DNA of 11,817 bases from Chloroflexota bacterium (GTDB taxonomy: Bacteria; Chloroflexota; Anaerolineae; Promineifilales; Promineifilaceae): assembly GCA_030599405.1 (NCBI GenBank), contig JAUVOB010000010.1, positions 1 through 11,817 on the forward strand, in the 5' to 3' direction. Positions within the stretch are counted from its first letter, which is position 1. Each line of letters opens with the position of its first letter. Positions 1 to 7,351 of this stretch are shown piece after piece. A model generated the notes under the pieces. It ran no database searches and was not told the DNA's origin. It saw only the letters and a program-made list of their open reading frames with translations. A program made the position numbers and the translations under genes.

Positions 1-725
1 CGCTTAACGTGGAGCACGGATACTTCCGGATTGTAGACAACCTTCCAGCCAGAATCTTTCATACGCTTCGCCCAGTCAAGATCTTCGCCGTACATCCAGA
101 AACGCTCGTCCATCAACCCAACCTGGTCAACCGCATCAACCTTCACCATCATAAAGGCGCCCACCACTGAATCCACCTCCGCAATCTGGTCCTCCGGTAG
201 AAAGGTCATGTTGTAACGAGCGAACCTCGGCGATCCTGGAAACAGCCGGCTCAACCCCATCATACGATAGGCTGAAACTTCAGGGGAAGGGAATGCTCGC
301 CGGCAAGCCAGGTCAAGATTTCCATCTAGCATCACAAGCTTAGGACCGACTACAGCGACCTCAGGGTTGTCATCGAGGTACGCCACAAGAAAGCTTAAGG
401 CATCTGACGGCACCTCCGTGTCGGGATTAAGAAGCAGGCAATTCCTCGGACGGTCCTTTTTATTCTCCGCGGCGAAACCTAGCAGGCGTAGACCTTGATT
501 GTTTGCCGTTGAATACCCGACATTCTCATCATTGGCGACTATCTTGGCCTTGGGGAACTCCTCCCGGACCATAGTTACGCTCTCGTCGTCTGAGTTGTTG
601 TCGACAACGCATACTTCAAACTCGATTTGCCCCTGGCTGGCGTAGACGCTCCGAAGACACGCTCGCAGTAAATCACTGACGTTGTAGTTGACAATAACAA
701 TGGCCAGATCTATCACAAAGCTCAT
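1..725 (-). CDS. Family 2 glycosyltransferase (WbbL/rhamnosyltransferase-like), 3' end cut by window edge
   Basis: This GT-A fold family 2 glycosyltransferase transfers a sugar from a nucleotide-sugar donor, probably onto a cell-envelope glycan or lipid carrier. I translated 241 uninterrupted codons from an ATG at 725-723; an in-frame TAG lies five codons upstream, so the start is fixed although no clear Shine-Dalgarno is visible. Family marks in order: AIVIVNYN (residues 8-15, first beta strand), VVDNNSDD (40-47, nucleotide binding), LLNPDT (98-103, the DxD-equivalent metal site), GAFMMVK (189-195), and DERFWMYGEDLDW (206-218) carrying the E214-D215 pair expected of the catalytic-base region. 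Relatives are usually about 280-340 residues, so the C-terminal part is outside the window. Donor and acceptor cannot be read from sequence. No other glycan gene is visible, but the gene may belong to a cluster further left. Family assignment is firm; the rhamnosyltransferase resemblance is only a guess. Confidence 0.9.
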   Translation of the reverse strand, partial: MSFVIDLAIVIVNYNVSDLLRACLRSVYASQGQIEFEVCVVDNNSDDESVTMVREEFPKAKIVANDENVGYSTANNQGLRLLGFAAENKKDRPRNCLLLNPDTEVPSDALSFLVAYLDDNPEVAVVGPKLVMLDGNLDLACRRAFPSPEVSAYRMMGLSRLFPGSPRFARYNMTFLPEDQIAEVDSVVGAFMMVKVDAVDQVGLMDERFWMYGEDLDWAKRMKDSGWKVVYNPEVSVLHVK

Positions 726-924
726 TCTAACATAGCGCTAGACGGGCTCAAAAACGGTCAGTTTACGACTTACCACCATTAATCATACGCTTAGGCGATT
801 TCTATGCATTATTTATGGTCGTGTCCTAGAATAGCGGAACATCCAAGGACGATCGAGCGTCGCAGGACAAGAAGAAAATAGGCACTGCTTATTGATTAGG
901 ATTTAAACCGTAAGCTGAACGGAT

Positions 925-939
925 ACTGATCTACTGATC
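925..939. repeat. Tandem heptamer ACTGATC upstream of ctp
   Basis: ACTGATC occurs at 925-931 and again at 933-939, one base apart, giving an 8-bp period. It ends about 33 bp before the preferred ctp start. It could be a half-site pair for a regulator or a chance repeat; nothing in the sequence decides between these. Confidence 0.3.
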
Positions 940-957
940 GGGTTCGCCTACGAGCCT

Positions 958-961
958 GGAG
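958..961 (+). promoter_or_regulatory. Ribosome binding site GGAG that decides the ctp start
   Basis: GGAG at 958-961 lies only 1 base before the ATG at 963, too close to serve it, but 10 bases before the in-frame ATG at 972. This favours initiation at 972. Confidence 0.55.
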
Positions 962-971
962 AATGTTAATT

Positions 972-2186
972 ATGCATGTTAAAAAGCTTCACATCATATT
1001 GGTGGTCTTTTTTGTAGCGGGGTTGTTTACGGGCGGCTATACATTTGGGCAGTCCAGGTATGCTCCTGTCGATTTGACAGGAACTCTGGATACCGCTTCG
1101 AACGAAACAGAAGAGGCCTTCAATCCGTTCTGGGAAACTCTCGAGCTAATTCACGAGGAATATTTTGAACAACCGCTAGACGACGATGAATTAGCCAAAG
1201 GTGCGATTGATGGCATGTTGGCTACGTTAGAGGATCCGAATACGCGTTACCTCCCACCCGAACAAGAACATGCGGCGAGAGAAGCCATGGAGGGAAATCT
1301 GGAAGGTATTGGAGCTGAAGTCTCGTCCGTCGACGGCGCAATCGTCATCGTCGCACCCTACGAAGGCTCTCCTGCAGAATCCGCCGGTATCCTAACAGGT
1401 GATATCCTCAGAGAAGCAGACGGAACGCCATTGACCGGCCTGCACGCTTCTGAGGCCGCATCACTGGTCCGCGGACCTGCTGGCACTCCGGTTCTGCTTC
1501 TTGTGGAGCGGGACGGCGAATTGTTCGAAGTCGAGGTTGTTAGGGGTGTCATAAAAATCCCCAGTGTGCGTGGCGAAATACTCGACGATGAAATTGCCTA
1601 CGTGCGCCTGAGCCGATTCGCTAATGACACGAACCAGGAGCTAGCCGACGTAATAGAGGAATTATTTATAAATGATCCGCAAGGTATTATCCTCGATCTA
1701 CGTGGTAACCCTGGAGGAAATTTAACAACCGCCGTCGATGTGGCAGATCATTTCTTGGACCAGGGAACGATCCTGGTTGAGAGATTCGGCAACGGCAAAG
1801 AGATTGAATTCGAATCTGATGAAAAGGGTGAAGCCCAGGAGCTTCCCCTGGTGGTCCTGATTAATCAGGGCAGTGCCAGCGCGTCCGAGGTCGTAGCTGG
1901 CGCCATTCAAGATCGTGATCGTGGCATTTTGATTGGAGATACGTCATTTGGTAAAGGGACTGTCCAGGTATGGAAAAGCCTAAGTAATGATGGGGGTATT
2001 CGAATCACCATCGCCCGGTGGTTGACGCCAGATGGCGAGTGGGTTCATGAAGAGGGATTGGTACCTGATTATTTCGTGTCGCTGCCTGAAGCGGAAGAGG
2101 AAGAATTTTCCGATACACAATTGCAGGCTGCGATCGACTTTATTATGGGGCGGCCGGTTCTAAAGACGGCAACGGATGATGGATGA
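972..2186 (+). CDS. ctpA: Carboxyl-terminal processing protease, peptidase family S41 with PDZ domain
   Basis: A Ser-Lys protease of the Prc/CtpA/CtpB family, which cleaves envelope proteins near their C termini. From ATG 972 the protein has 404 residues; an upstream in-frame ATG at 963 would add three. The N terminus is a short basic start followed by a hydrophobic stretch (about residues 7-25), a signal peptide or membrane anchor placing the enzyme outside the cytoplasmic membrane. Next come a helical N-terminal domain (about 50-105), a PDZ domain (about 110-190, containing SPAESAGILTGD), and the S41 core. Core marks are LDLRGNPGGN (241-250), the nucleophile motif NQGSASASE with S303, general base K328 in SFGKGTVQ, and Q332. 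The 25-residue Ser-Lys and 4-residue Lys-Gln spacings match the CtpB triad S309/K334/Q338. Length is typical. The gene is monocistronic here and converges on recN with 3 bp between stops. Substrate is unknown, so the gene symbol is by family only. Confidence 0.95.
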   Translation: MHVKKLHIILVVFFVAGLFTGGYTFGQSRYAPVDLTGTLDTASNETEEAFNPFWETLELIHEEYFEQPLDDDELAKGAIDGMLATLEDPNTRYLPPEQEHAAREAMEGNLEGIGAEVSSVDGAIVIVAPYEGSPAESAGILTGDILREADGTPLTGLHASEAASLVRGPAGTPVLLLVERDGELFEVEVVRGVIKIPSVRGEILDDEIAYVRLSRFANDTNQELADVIEELFINDPQGIILDLRGNPGGNLTTAVDVADHFLDQGTILVERFGNGKEIEFESDEKGEAQELPLVVLINQGSASASEVVAGAIQDRDRGILIGDTSFGKGTVQVWKSLSNDGGIRITIARWLTPDGEWVHEEGLVPDYFVSLPEAEEEEFSDTQLQAAIDFIMGRPVLKTATDDG

Positions 2187-2189
2187 GGG

Positions 2190-3926
2190 CTAAAGATCAC
2201 TCTTGATGCCTGCGACTCGCTCTAGAATCGACTCGGCGCCGCCAGTTGCGTGTTCACCCGATGTCCCAAACATATCGGCTAACTCTTCGACTTGTCCATC
2301 CTTGTCTAGCCGTTTTACACTGGTAATTGTCCTGTCTCCGACTGTCTGCTTGCTGACATGGTAGTGACCATCAGCATATCCCGCTAGTTGGGGAAGATGG
2401 GTCACGATGATTACCTGGTGTCCGGCAACGGTAGTTATCCTCCAGAGCTTCAAGCCGACAACATCCCCCACCCGTCCTCCAATACCTTGATCGATTTCGT
2501 CGAAAATCAAAGTAGGGGTGCCATCAACGCGGGCCAGGACAGATTTCAAGGCCAGCATTAGTCTTGAAGTCTCTCCCCCGCTTGCCACTCTCGCTAACGG
2601 CTTGAGGGATTCCCCAGGATTGGTCGAAACCTGGAACTCGAGCTTATCGATTCCAGTCTCGTCGAACACATATCTCTCATCGTCTACGAAAACACCGTTA
2701 GCGTCTTCAACTCGCGAAAAGCTTACTCGAAAGCTGGCTTGTTCCATATTTAGCTCGGCCAATTCGCGCTCGACATCATCCGCTAATTGAATGGCCCCAT
2801 CCTGCCTTCTTTGAGATAGTCGTTGGCCCATCTCGCCCATCTGGCGAAGCAGCTTTTCTTCCTGGGCGATAAGTTCTTGCTTCCGGTGTTCACTGTTATC
2901 GATGTTTTCGAACTCAAGTCGGGCTTCCTCTTGCCGGGCCAGGATGGATTCGATGCCCTCCCCATACTTTCGTTTCAGATTATTGATAAGATCGAGACGT
3001 TCTTCGACAAAATCCAATCGGGCTGGACTATGTTCCAACTGTTCGCAATAGCGCGATAAGTCGGCCGACAGGTCACTGACCTGATAGGTCAAATCCCTAA
3101 ACTTCTCAGCAAGTGGTTTTTGCCGTTCGTCAAGATTCGCAAGGTGGCTTAATGATTGCTCTGCCATACCAAGTAAGTCGGTGGCCGATGGTGAATCCGA
3201 ATTCAAGCCATCAAGTAGTTTTAAGGCTTCGTTTCCATAAAAAAGCAGTTGCTCAACGTTCGACAGCTTGATCTGTTCCGCCTTTAGCTCATCTTCTTCA
3301 CCGGGGGTAAGGGCCGCAGCATCAATCTCTCGAATCTGGTAAGCAAGTAGATCTTGCCGCTTGGCCCGTGACTGCTCATCCTGGCGGAGCGCATCCAGGT
3401 CTCGTCGGATTTTCCGTAATTGTTTAGCGCTCTCTTGAAACGCACGTCTATCGCCGTCAAGTGACGCGTAGGCATCGAGCAGAGGAAGATGGGATTTAGG
3501 ACGTAGAAGCGAGAGGTGATCGCCCTGCCCATGGATATCTACTAACTTATCTCCAAGTGTTCGAAGCAATGCCAGGTTGACGGATCGACCGTTAATGCGG
3601 CAGATATTACGCCCGTTGATTCGCAATTCGCGACTCAACAAGAGCAGATCCTTTTCATCACCTTCCAGACCTTCTCCCTCCAGGATCTGTTGGTATTCTG
3701 CGAGATGAGACGAATCTAGACGAAACAGTGCCTCAACGTATGCCTTGTCACTGCCTTCCCGGACCACGCTCGTGTCAGCGCGGTCTCCAAGCACCAGGGC
3801 CACGGCGTCAAGGATGATCGACTTCCCGGCGCCAGTCTCACCAGTTAGGACATTAAATCCCGTCCGAAAATCAATCCGCACTGCTTCGATTAATGCAAAG
3901 TTTCGGATGAATAGCTCGATTATCAT
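2190..3926 (-). CDS. recN: DNA repair protein RecN (SMC-like ATPase)
   Basis: RecN is a cytoplasmic SMC-like ATPase that acts early in recombinational repair of double-strand breaks. The protein has 578 residues from ATG 3926, close to the usual 550-580. Seen in order: start motif IELFIRNFALIE, Walker A GETGAGKS (29-36), the conserved DIHGQGDHLSLL segment (about 130-141), long charged coiled-coil arms (about 155-400), ABC signature VASGGETSR (447-455), Walker B TLIFDEID (472-479, D476 and E477) followed by QGIGG, and the switch histidine in VTHLPQLAGYAD (H510). All key ATPase residues are present. The open frame extends one codon further to a TTG at 3929, but the adjacent ATG is the more natural start; the Shine-Dalgarno is weak either way. 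It is the last gene of the hisS-nadK-TPR-recN run, about 36 bp after the preceding stop. The nadK-recN neighbourhood is common in bacteria. I saw no SOS-type operator in front of it. Confidence 0.97.
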   Translation of the reverse strand: MIIELFIRNFALIEAVRIDFRTGFNVLTGETGAGKSIILDAVALVLGDRADTSVVREGSDKAYVEALFRLDSSHLAEYQQILEGEGLEGDEKDLLLLSRELRINGRNICRINGRSVNLALLRTLGDKLVDIHGQGDHLSLLRPKSHLPLLDAYASLDGDRRAFQESAKQLRKIRRDLDALRQDEQSRAKRQDLLAYQIREIDAAALTPGEEDELKAEQIKLSNVEQLLFYGNEALKLLDGLNSDSPSATDLLGMAEQSLSHLANLDERQKPLAEKFRDLTYQVSDLSADLSRYCEQLEHSPARLDFVEERLDLINNLKRKYGEGIESILARQEEARLEFENIDNSEHRKQELIAQEEKLLRQMGEMGQRLSQRRQDGAIQLADDVERELAELNMEQASFRVSFSRVEDANGVFVDDERYVFDETGIDKLEFQVSTNPGESLKPLARVASGGETSRLMLALKSVLARVDGTPTLIFDEIDQGIGGRVGDVVGLKLWRITTVAGHQVIIVTHLPQLAGYADGHYHVSKQTVGDRTITSVKRLDKDGQVEELADMFGTSGEHATGGAESILERVAGIKSDL

Positions 3927-3962
3927 CAAGTACCAACTAAGGGAGTGTCGCCCTACTTGTTG

Positions 3963-4940
3963 CTACCTCATCTGGTAGTAGGCAGCGCCAGAGGCCATGA
4001 CGATGTAGATGCCTGACCACAGTAGGCCCAAAGATAGACCAAAGGAGCCGAATAAAATTCCCAGCAAATACGGGGTGGCCGGTAGGATACCTCCAATCAC
4101 TACGATGACGCCCACCAATTGAGGCAACCAACGTCCTCGCCTCCTACCCACTGCACGAAACACGAGCCGGCCGATAAGGCTGCCCGCGGCAGCAGCCAGG
4201 AAAATCACGAAGAAGCCAACGAGAGTGGCGATGTAACCGGCGACTATGCTCAACGGCAGGGCGATGAGCACCGCTATGAAGTAGTCGAGGGGAGTCGCCG
4301 AATAAAAATTCTCTTCATGTTCGCGGATACATTCCGGGCAGCGATAGCCGACCGGGGTTCGTTTGGCGCAGCTGGTGCAGATAGGTTTTCCACACTTGTT
4401 ACATCGAAGATGGGTCTCCCGATTCGGGTGGTTAGCACAGTGTAGAACTTTGCCAACGTATTCGAGCGTGTGTTCATCTTCTTCGATCGCACCTACGTCC
4501 GCACCAGCGTCTTCAACAATTTCAGCGCTTCGCATCTCATTTGTCTGATCGCTTGCCATGAACTCTGTTTCGGTCTCTTCTGCTGCGATTGACACATCGT
4601 CTGCCAACTCTTGGGAGACTTGCTCGTCAACTGGCGCCTCTTCAGGTACCTCATCACTCTCAATAATCTCTGGCTCATCCGGGATTTCCCCATTGAGGAT
4701 GGCAAGCGCGCGTGTAGCCGCGGCGTTCTCAGGATCTAGCTCCAAGGCTTTTTGCAAGGCTGCCTCTTTCTCCTCCTGATTCCGGAGTACTCCTGCCAAA
4801 CCTACCCATGCGCCCACTGTCTCGGGGGCTTCATCGATGATCTGCCGGTAGAGTTTTGTTGAGGCTGAACGCTTCCCGGAGGCCGCAACCTTGTCTGCTT
4901 GTCTTAAGATTGAACGAATACGTGGGCTTAACGTCTCCAT
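3963..4940 (-). CDS. TPR / B-box-like zinc finger / multi-pass membrane protein of unknown function
   Basis: I do not recognise a named family. The 325-residue protein has four visible parts. Residues about 8-85 form one or two TPR-like helical repeats (ASTKLYRQIIDEAPE and AALQKALELDPENAAATRAL). Residues about 86-160 are a very acidic, probably disordered linker. Residues 168-204 form a double-zinc B-box-like finger with candidate ligands C168, H171, C180, C183, C188, C191, C201 and C204, containing NHPNRETHLRCNKCGKPIC and TPVGYRCPEC. Residues about 218-322 hold three or four hydrophobic segments, ending in YYQMR at the C terminus. The finger and TPR are probably cytoplasmic. Start: ATG 4940 has AGAAGG 9 bases upstream, overlapping the nadK stop codon, which suggests translational coupling. 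B-box-like fingers fused to hydrophobic tails occur in many uncharacterised bacterial proteins. Its position between nadK and recN does not by itself reveal a role. The gene is confident; the function is unknown. Confidence 0.9.
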   Translation of the reverse strand: METLSPRIRSILRQADKVAASGKRSASTKLYRQIIDEAPETVGAWVGLAGVLRNQEEKEAALQKALELDPENAAATRALAILNGEIPDEPEIIESDEVPEEAPVDEQVSQELADDVSIAAEETETEFMASDQTNEMRSAEIVEDAGADVGAIEEDEHTLEYVGKVLHCANHPNRETHLRCNKCGKPICTSCAKRTPVGYRCPECIREHEENFYSATPLDYFIAVLIALPLSIVAGYIATLVGFFVIFLAAAAGSLIGRLVFRAVGRRRGRWLPQLVGVIVVIGGILPATPYLLGILFGSFGLSLGLLWSGIYIVMASGAAYYQMR

Positions 4941-4949
4941 TAATAAATG

Positions 4950-4955
4950 CCTTCT
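4950..4955 (-). promoter_or_regulatory. Ribosome binding site overlapping the nadK stop codon
   Basis: Read on the minus strand, AGAAGG lies 9 bases before the ATG of the TPR/zinc-finger gene. Its last two bases on that strand are at 4951-4950, and its first two overlap the nadK TAG at 4956-4954. Ribosomes ending nadK would therefore stand on this site. Confidence 0.6.
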
Positions 4956-5793
4956 ATTGTTTGCGTGACCAAAAACTGAGATGCTGCATCAACCGATGAT
5001 AAAAATAGCTTGGTTCATCTACTCGTGCGAAGTGGCTCTCGCATGTATGCTTTCCAATAGTGACCTCGTCACCACTCTGCAAGTCAATCGCGTCTTGCCC
5101 ATCGGCCGTCGCTATCGCCTCGTGTTCCATCTCAACTCGTATTTTTATTTTCGCTTCCTGGTGAAACACTATGGGACGCTCGAAGCTCAGGTGCGGGGCG
5201 ACCGGAAGGACTAGGAAGTTCTGAAGTCGAGGTGGTAGCAAAGGTCCTCCAGCAGCCATCGAATAGGCCGTTGAACCGGTCGGTGTCGCCGCGATTAGGC
5301 CATCGGCGGTGTAGGTAATCACGTGATCGCCATCGACGAAGAGGTGGAATCGAACCACCCTAACCATTGAGCCGCGGCTGACGACGATATCGTTCAGGGC
5401 GGATAATACGGCGATGGGTCGATCATCTCTGGTGATGGCCGCGCTTAGCATCAACCGCTTTTCAATCCAGAATTCTCCTCTGATTACACTACCTAATTTG
5501 CCTTGCCAGGCAGTTGGCGTAGCTTCGCTTAGAAAACCTACTCTCCCAAGGTTAACGCCGAAAATCGGCACCTCATGGGAGGCTGCGATTCTAGCCCCGA
5601 GCAAGGTCGTCCCATCACCACCTAGGACTACAATTAATCCCAAGTCGTCGATTATTTGCTCTAACTTAGCTCTTTGACTTGTTTCTCCCAGCCAGACATC
5701 GATGTCTTTTTCAACGAGCCAATCTCTTATCTCGCCTGCCAGGGGAGCTGCCTCGGGAATCGATGAATTATAGAAAACCGCAATGCTTCTCAT
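4954..5793 (-). CDS. nadK: NAD kinase (ATP- or polyphosphate-dependent)
   Basis: NAD kinase phosphorylates NAD+ on the adenosine 2'-hydroxyl to make NADP+, the only known route to NADP(H). The 279-residue protein matches the usual short bacterial form. Diagnostic motifs: GGDGT at 58-62 (catalytic Asp60), GVNLGRVGFL (79-88), the NE/D motif as LNDIVV (N134, D135), and the glycine-rich block around DGLIAATPTGSTAYSMAAGG (164-183), then LPVAPHLSFERPIV and a C-terminal DGQ (231-233). Nothing essential is missing. The ATG at 5793 follows the hisS stop by 7 bp; no strong Shine-Dalgarno lies at normal spacing, so translation may depend on ribosomes ending hisS. The gene sits in the hisS-nadK-TPR-recN run and should share the promoter upstream of hisS. 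Confidence 0.97.
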   Translation of the reverse strand: MRSIAVFYNSSIPEAAPLAGEIRDWLVEKDIDVWLGETSQRAKLEQIIDDLGLIVVLGGDGTTLLGARIAASHEVPIFGVNLGRVGFLSEATPTAWQGKLGSVIRGEFWIEKRLMLSAAITRDDRPIAVLSALNDIVVSRGSMVRVVRFHLFVDGDHVITYTADGLIAATPTGSTAYSMAAGGPLLPPRLQNFLVLPVAPHLSFERPIVFHQEAKIKIRVEMEHEAIATADGQDAIDLQSGDEVTIGKHTCESHFARVDEPSYFYHRLMQHLSFWSRKQ

Positions 5794-5800
5794 CGGCTAG

Positions 5801-7081
5801 TTACAGAGACCCCAGCTGCTCATGAAACCACTGGATGATTTCGTTATTGCCCACAAGCGTCTGCTCGCCTGTACCCATATTCTTTATCATGGCGGAATCG
5901 CTCTCCAGTTCCGAATCGCCGATTATTGCCGTGAAATCAACTTCATGTCTATCAGCCTCTCGCATCTGGCTCTTCATGCTTCTGCGAGTTCGGGCAAACA
6001 CCATTCTCGTACCAATACCTGCGTCTCGTAGGTGATAGGCAAGCTGAATCGCCGCCGGCTTGGTGTTTCCCCCGAAGTGGGCGACCATCACTACCGGCTT
6101 CTTAGGGTCTGGAAGGTCAATCTCTTGCTGTCGCATGCCGATAATAATGCGCTCGATGCCAATGCCAACGCCAACCGCAGGTAGAGGCGGGCCGCCGATA
6201 GCCTCAGATAGGCCGTCATAACGACCACCTCCACATAGAGATGATTGAGCGCCGATATCCTGGTCCCAGAGCTCGAAGACAGTCTTCGTGTAATAGTCAA
6301 TACCACGAACCAGTCTGTTGTTTATCTCATACGATTGCTCGAGTGCGTCAAGCAGTCCTCGTAATTCCTGGAAATGATCATCACAATCATCACAAAGGTA
6401 ATCAAGAATGACCGGCGCTTCGGCTAACAGCTGCTCCATACCCTCTTCTTTGGTATCTAGAATCCGAAGGGGATTCCGCTGCATCCGCTCCTTATCGACA
6501 GGAGCCAATTTGTCCATGTGTCCGGAGAGGAAACGCTTCAGCTCGACTACATAATTAGGCTTACATTCTGGACAACCAGTACTGTTAAGCTGGAAAGTCA
6601 AATTCTTATATCCCAATTCCTTGTGCAAATTCAGTACTATCATCATGATCTCGACGTCAGCGGCCGGATCAATTTCGCCAAGGATCTCTGGGTTGAATTG
6701 TGAATGTTGGCGGAAGCGAGCCGCTTGCGGGCTCTCACGACGGAAGACCGGGCCGATTGTGTATACTTTTACCGGCTGAGACCAGCTTCCCATCCCATTC
6801 TCGATATATGCCCGGACAAAACCCGCCGTGAATTCTGGTCTCAGGGTTAAGCTTCTGCCCTCACCTTCGTCAAGCGTGTACATCTCCTTCTTAATAAAGA
6901 AGTCGGATGCGGTTCCTACACCGCGGGTAAATAGCTCAGTGTATTCGATGATAGGTATATCTACTCTCTGGTAACCGTAACGCTGGGCCAAATCAATGGC
7001 TGTAACGATGATTGCATCCCAATAAGGACGCTCGTCAGGAAGCACGTCCCTCATACCCGTCGCTCGTTGAATATCTGGCAA
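5801..7081 (-). CDS. hisS: Histidyl-tRNA synthetase
   Basis: This class II aminoacyl-tRNA synthetase charges tRNA-His using ATP. It has 426 residues, the normal bacterial length. Motifs in order: N-terminal ATGMRDVLPDE, RPEFT (81-85, ATP-binding region; many homologues have RPEGT), motif 2 FRRESPQAARFRQHSQFNPE (113-132), HisA motif RGIDYY (259-264, with catalytic R259), HisB motif CGGGRYDGL (283-291), motif 3 PAVGVGIGIERI (301-312), and a C-terminal anticodon-binding domain (about 328-425). The insertion domain carries C170-x2-C173 and C230-x2-C233, a possible zinc site. The start is TTG at 7081-7079: it has a strong GGAGG five bases upstream and gives the family-typical N terminus, whereas the next ATG (codon 10) would remove conserved residues. 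First gene of the operon with nadK 7 bp downstream. Confidence 0.97.
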   Translation of the reverse strand: MPDIQRATGMRDVLPDERPYWDAIIVTAIDLAQRYGYQRVDIPIIEYTELFTRGVGTASDFFIKKEMYTLDEGEGRSLTLRPEFTAGFVRAYIENGMGSWSQPVKVYTIGPVFRRESPQAARFRQHSQFNPEILGEIDPAADVEIMMIVLNLHKELGYKNLTFQLNSTGCPECKPNYVVELKRFLSGHMDKLAPVDKERMQRNPLRILDTKEEGMEQLLAEAPVILDYLCDDCDDHFQELRGLLDALEQSYEINNRLVRGIDYYTKTVFELWDQDIGAQSSLCGGGRYDGLSEAIGGPPLPAVGVGIGIERIIIGMRQQEIDLPDPKKPVVMVAHFGGNTKPAAIQLAYHLRDAGIGTRMVFARTRRSMKSQMREADRHEVDFTAIIGDSELESDSAMIKNMGTGEQTLVGNNEIIQWFHEQLGSL

Positions 7082-7086
7082 TTAAA

Positions 7087-7091
7087 CCTCC
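7087..7091 (-). promoter_or_regulatory. Strong Shine-Dalgarno that fixes the TTG start of hisS
   Basis: GGAGG on the minus strand is followed by TTTAA and then TTG, a spacing of 5 bases. No ATG stands at usable distance, so the rare TTG start is well supported. Confidence 0.8.
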
Positions 7092-7118
7092 ACTTTTGAG
7101 TAAAAATTGACCGTCGCT

Positions 7119-7146
7119 ATTATAACTCGCCCGATACATTGGCCAA
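7119..7146 (-). promoter_or_regulatory. Sigma70-type promoter for the hisS-nadK-TPR-recN operon
   Basis: On the minus strand TTGGCC (7146-7141; 4 of 6 matches to TTGACA) is followed after 16 bp by a perfect TATAAT (7124-7119). Transcription would start near 7112, giving a leader of about 31 nt that contains the GGAGG ribosome site. The -35 hexamer lies inside a perfect 10-bp palindrome ATTGGCCAAT (7138-7147), which could be an operator or coincidence. Confidence 0.65.
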
Positions 7147-7183
7147 TAAGAGATGAATTCGGAATCCTCTGAAGGCGAAAATG

Positions 7184-7197
7184 ATCAATGTATTGAT
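7184..7197. repeat. Perfect inverted repeat ATCAAT-GT-ATTGAT upstream of the hisS promoter
   Basis: Two 6-base arms separated by 2 bases form a symmetrical 14-bp site, about 40 bp upstream of the -35 hexamer. The geometry suits a dimeric regulator site; the tight spacer makes an RNA hairpin less likely. No known operator is recognised. Confidence 0.35.
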
Positions 7198-7351
7198 TGC
7201 CACCTGATCGACCGTTCCACTGTTCGTTGACCGGAACTGCTGTATTTCTAAGTCCTATCTGTCGTTGACGGCCCTAATGGTGTACTAATCCGGACAGTGG
7301 TTTATTCTGAATTTACTCCACCCATCCCCCCGCGCGTCGGTGACTCAATTT

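Larger units (their letters stand above)
726..962. other. Divergent intergenic region between the glycosyltransferase and ctp genes
   Basis: This 237-bp AT-richer stretch must hold promoters for both flanking genes, which point away from each other. On the minus strand there is a TATGAT hexamer at 782-787, close to a -10 consensus, but the sequence 16-18 bp upstream does not resemble TTGACA. On the plus strand GATACT at 922-927 is a possible -10, again without a good -35. I see no RNA gene, no intrinsic terminator and no open frame worth calling. A short direct repeat near the right end is listed separately. Confidence 0.5.

Noticed and set aside
963..971. ATG at 963 as the ctp start
   Set aside because: GGAG ends one base before it, too close. 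The ATG at 972 has normal spacing and keeps the same signal/anchor sequence. The difference is only three residues.
7205..7230. Minus-strand AGTGGAACGG upstream of hisS resembles the T-box core of leaders that sense uncharged tRNA
   Set aside because: The match is partial. The UGGN bulge reads UGGA, whereas bacterial tRNA-His with discriminator C73 needs UGGG. I see no convincing antiterminator/terminator pair, and a good promoter lies downstream of it at 7119-7146.
7322..7334. C run and CG-rich patch (plus strand CCCCCCGCGCG) just downstream of the dehydrogenase stop as a terminator stem
   Set aside because: No complementary arm of useful length lies nearby and no T run follows on the minus strand.
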